From: Dyadobacter luticola
Lineage (GTDB): Bacteria > Bacteroidota > Bacteroidia > Cytophagales > Spirosomataceae
Assembly: GCF_005860805.1 (NCBI RefSeq)
Contig: NZ_VCEJ01000002.1
Span: forward strand, 914,375-978,374
Direction: 5' to 3'
Length of the DNA stretch: 64,000 bases
How positions within the stretch are numbered: the stretch's first letter is position 1; every line of letters begins with the position of its first letter. The position numbers and the translations under genes are program-made. Below the pieces are notes generated by a model, which worked only from the letters and a program-made list of their open reading frames with translations, searched no databases and was not told the origin of the DNA. Positions 62,178 through 64,000 of this stretch are shown in pieces.

Positions 62178-63581
62178 ATGCCTAACCACTCTCAAAACAA
62201 CAGACGGGATTTTATTAAAAAATTATCAGGCGGCGCCATGCTTGCCGCTAGTCCGGTGCATGAGCTGCTTGCCGGAAATGCACCCAAATCAACTTCGCAC
62301 GAACTCCCCTGGCTCAACCAGAAAATCGCGGCCAACGACCAGATCCAGATTGCCTGTATCGGTACCGGTATTATGGGAATGGGCGATACCCGCACGGCAT
62401 TAATGGTGCCCGGTGTGAAGCTGATGGCAGTTGCCGACGTGTACGACGGCCACCTGGTGCGTGCCAAGGAATTGTTTGGAAAAGACATTCAAACCACCCG
62501 TGATTATTCCGAAATCCTCGGCCGTAAAGACATTGATGCGATCATTCTTGCTACGCCGGATCATTTGCATTCGCAGATCGGAATTGAAGCTTTGAAAGCC
62601 GGGAAAGCGGTTTATTGCGAGAAGCCGATGGTGCACAAGATCGAGCAGGGTTATGATATGATTAAAGCGCAGAGCGATTCCAAAAAGACTTTTCAGGTTG
62701 GTAGCCAGCGTGTTAGCTCTATTGTTTATGCCAAAGTAAAAGAGCTTTACAAAGCCGGTGCGATCGGCGAGCTCAACTTTGTGGAGGTATACTATGACCG
62801 GCATTCCGCCCAGGGAGCCTGGCAATATTCCATCCCGCCGGACGCCTCGCCGCAAACCGTTGACTGGAACCGTTTCCTCAGCAACAAAGCGCCAAAAATG
62901 CCTTACGATCCGCTCCGCTTTTTTCGGTGGAGAAATTATCAGGATTATGGTACCGGTGTAGCAGGCGATCTATTTGTCCATTTATTTTCAGGAATGCACT
63001 ACATTCTGGACAGCAAAGGCCCGACGCGTATAATGACCAGCGGTGGGCTCCGGTACTGGAAGGACGGTCGTGATGTGCCGGATGTGATGGTGGGAATTTA
63101 TGATTATCCGAAAACCGCTTCGCACCCAGCATTCAACCTGACATTGCGTGTGAATTTTGCCGATGGCTCAGGTGGTGGCTCTGGTTTCCGGTTTGTGGGT
63201 ACCGACGGGCAGATCACCTTGCAGGGAAACACCGTGACAGTAAAGAAAAAGAAAATGGCGAAAGCGCCGGGTTATACCATCGACACTTTTCCAAAAGAGT
63301 TACAAGACAAATTCCTGGCTGAATATCAGGCAAAATATCCGTCAATCCCTGAAATGTCGGATCCTGAAATGGAGGAATACAAAGCACCAAACGGCTACGA
63401 CGACCGCCTCGATCACTTTGCTTTGTTCTTCGATGCCATGCGCGGAAACCGGACCATCATAGAAGACGCTACTTTTGGTCTCAGGGCCGCCGGGCCAGCA
63501 CTGCTGTCAAACAAAAGTTATTTTGAGAGCACAGTAGTACACTGGAACCCGGATGAGATGAAAATTGTGAAAGCGGTTTAA
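62178..63581 (+). CDS. Gfo/Idh/MocA family oxidoreductase with Tat-type signal
   Basis: 467 residues. The N-terminus NRRDFIKK with a following Ala-rich stretch is a twin-arginine export signal. The Rossmann NAD motif is CIGTGIMGMGD, followed by the conserved EKPM motif in VYCEKPMVH. The C-terminal Gfo/Idh half follows, with DLFVHLFSGMHYI. Exported Gfo/Idh enzymes in Bacteroidota act on sugar derivatives. Its exact substrate is unknown. A strong terminator follows. Confidence 0.92.
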   Translation: MPNHSQNNRRDFIKKLSGGAMLAASPVHELLAGNAPKSTSHELPWLNQKIAANDQIQIACIGTGIMGMGDTRTALMVPGVKLMAVADVYDGHLVRAKELFGKDIQTTRDYSEILGRKDIDAIILATPDHLHSQIGIEALKAGKAVYCEKPMVHKIEQGYDMIKAQSDSKKTFQVGSQRVSSIVYAKVKELYKAGAIGELNFVEVYYDRHSAQGAWQYSIPPDASPQTVDWNRFLSNKAPKMPYDPLRFFRWRNYQDYGTGVAGDLFVHLFSGMHYILDSKGPTRIMTSGGLRYWKDGRDVPDVMVGIYDYPKTASHPAFNLTLRVNFADGSGGGSGFRFVGTDGQITLQGNTVTVKKKKMAKAPGYTIDTFPKELQDKFLAEYQAKYPSIPEMSDPEMEEYKAPNGYDDRLDHFALFFDAMRGNRTIIEDATFGLRAAGPALLSNKSYFESTVVHWNPDEMKIVKAV

Positions 63582-63583
63582 AT

Positions 63584-63615
63584 AAAAAATCCCGGATGAA
63601 AATCCGGGATTTTTT
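63584..63615. terminator. Bidirectional terminator between the oxidoreductase gene and the last gene
   Basis: 14-base arms AAAAAATCCCGGAT (63584-63597) and ATCCGGGATTTTTT (63602-63615) with a GAAA loop. T-runs exist on both strands. Confidence 0.9.
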
Positions 63616-63622
63616 ATGATTC

Positions 63623-64000
63623 CTAGGTCGATAGTGGCCGCCCTGCCGGAATGTTGATCCTTTGCTTCCCGGTTGGGAATGCTGCTTTTTTCGCTTTGAA
63701 TTTTGCAGTGACATATTCTACCATGTCAATTTCCCCCGTGATTGTGTCGCCGGAAAGTTTGCCGTAGAATGTCATTACCACATTGTCGCCCGGAACGCTG
63801 TACCGGCTTTGGAAACGCACTTCGTCGCCGTCGATATTTCCCATGAGCTCGCGGGTTGCGAATTCACCTTTGTGGGTTCCGTACAGATAATTCCCATCCT
63901 GTTTTTCGATCAGGAAAGTATGTTTGCTGGTACTGGTGTAAAATTCAATGTCCACATCCCAGCGACCGAGAATGTCGCCAGCGGGAGCCTTCATGACCGC
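63623..64000 (-). CDS. C-terminal part of an uncharacterised protein, cut by window end
   Basis: The frame stays open through base 64000 on the minus strand, so the visible 126 residues are probably the C-terminal part of a longer protein, although an ATG exists at 63994. The visible part is a beta-rich domain (GRWDVDIEFYTSTSKHTFLIE, here in part; GNIDGDEVRFQSRYS; GDTITGEIDM). It resembles lipocalin-like C-terminal domains that I recall in some exported or PLP-linked Bacteroidota enzymes, but I cannot name the family. Confidence 0.6.
   Translation of the reverse strand, partial: AVMKAPAGDILGRWDVDIEFYTSTSKHTFLIEKQDGNYLYGTHKGEFATRELMGNIDGDEVRFQSRYSVPGDNVVMTFYGKLSGDTITGEIDMVEYVTAKFKAKKAAFPTGKQRINIPAGRPLST

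Overview
The window is chromosomal DNA from a member of the Bacteroidota, most likely a Cytophagales bacterium of the Dyadobacter/Spirosoma type. Supporting signs are a gldC gliding gene, a family III glutamine synthetase, a long ispG with a large insert, a BBP2-type porin, small Bacteroidota-only families (DUF4159, DUF4197 and a 59-residue DUF6728-like protein), and several upstream regions carrying the Bacteroidota promoter pattern TTTG then about 20 bases then TAnnTTTG. The genus is inferred from general resemblance and was not tested. Most of the window is ordinary core genome with short gaps. I see no prophage, insertion sequence, CRISPR array or rRNA.

Layout. 1-9758, mostly minus strand: a partial methyltransferase, a TPR sensor kinase, the run pdxA-yicC-alkyladenine glycosylase, a plus-strand 2-hydroxyacid dehydrogenase, and the run trpS-PAP2-prs-rplY. 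9863-15469, plus strand: a DUF2461 gene, dnaE, trxA and a HicA/HicB toxin-antitoxin pair with a visible operator. 15492-17275: an aldose epimerase-like gene and a short-chain dehydrogenase.

17377-25220 is the most interesting part. Seven minus-strand genes with tight spacing encode an esterase, a RimK-like ATP-grasp ligase, a GCS2-type carboxylate-amine ligase, a class I glutamine amidotransferase, a probable circularly permuted ATP-grasp enzyme, a class III aminotransferase and a Crp/Fnr regulator. A second esterase is divergent. This set looks like a biosynthetic pathway for a small amide- or peptide-like compound. The product is unknown.

25229-36961: an acyl-CoA reductase divergent from a ferredoxin, then a nitrogen region (porin plus ammonium transporter; GSIII, an acidic protein and GSII), with mtaB and an LtaS-like membrane enzyme between. 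37351-45019: rsmE, a DUF4159 gene, a fatty-acid desaturase, and a five-gene minus-strand run (cinA, an E2 acyltransferase, a nucleotidase and a two-component system). 45124-51207: DUF4197, gldC, then sugar transporter, GHMP kinase, ispG and two small genes. 51559-64000: QueD/PTPS with folE, a long inverted repeat, a sugar isomerase, a CDF transporter, NUDIX, LysE, GH3, surE, GNAT, trhO, a deoxynucleoside kinase, two small orphan genes, tRNA-Leu(GAG), a Gfo/Idh/MocA oxidoreductase and a gene cut by the window end.
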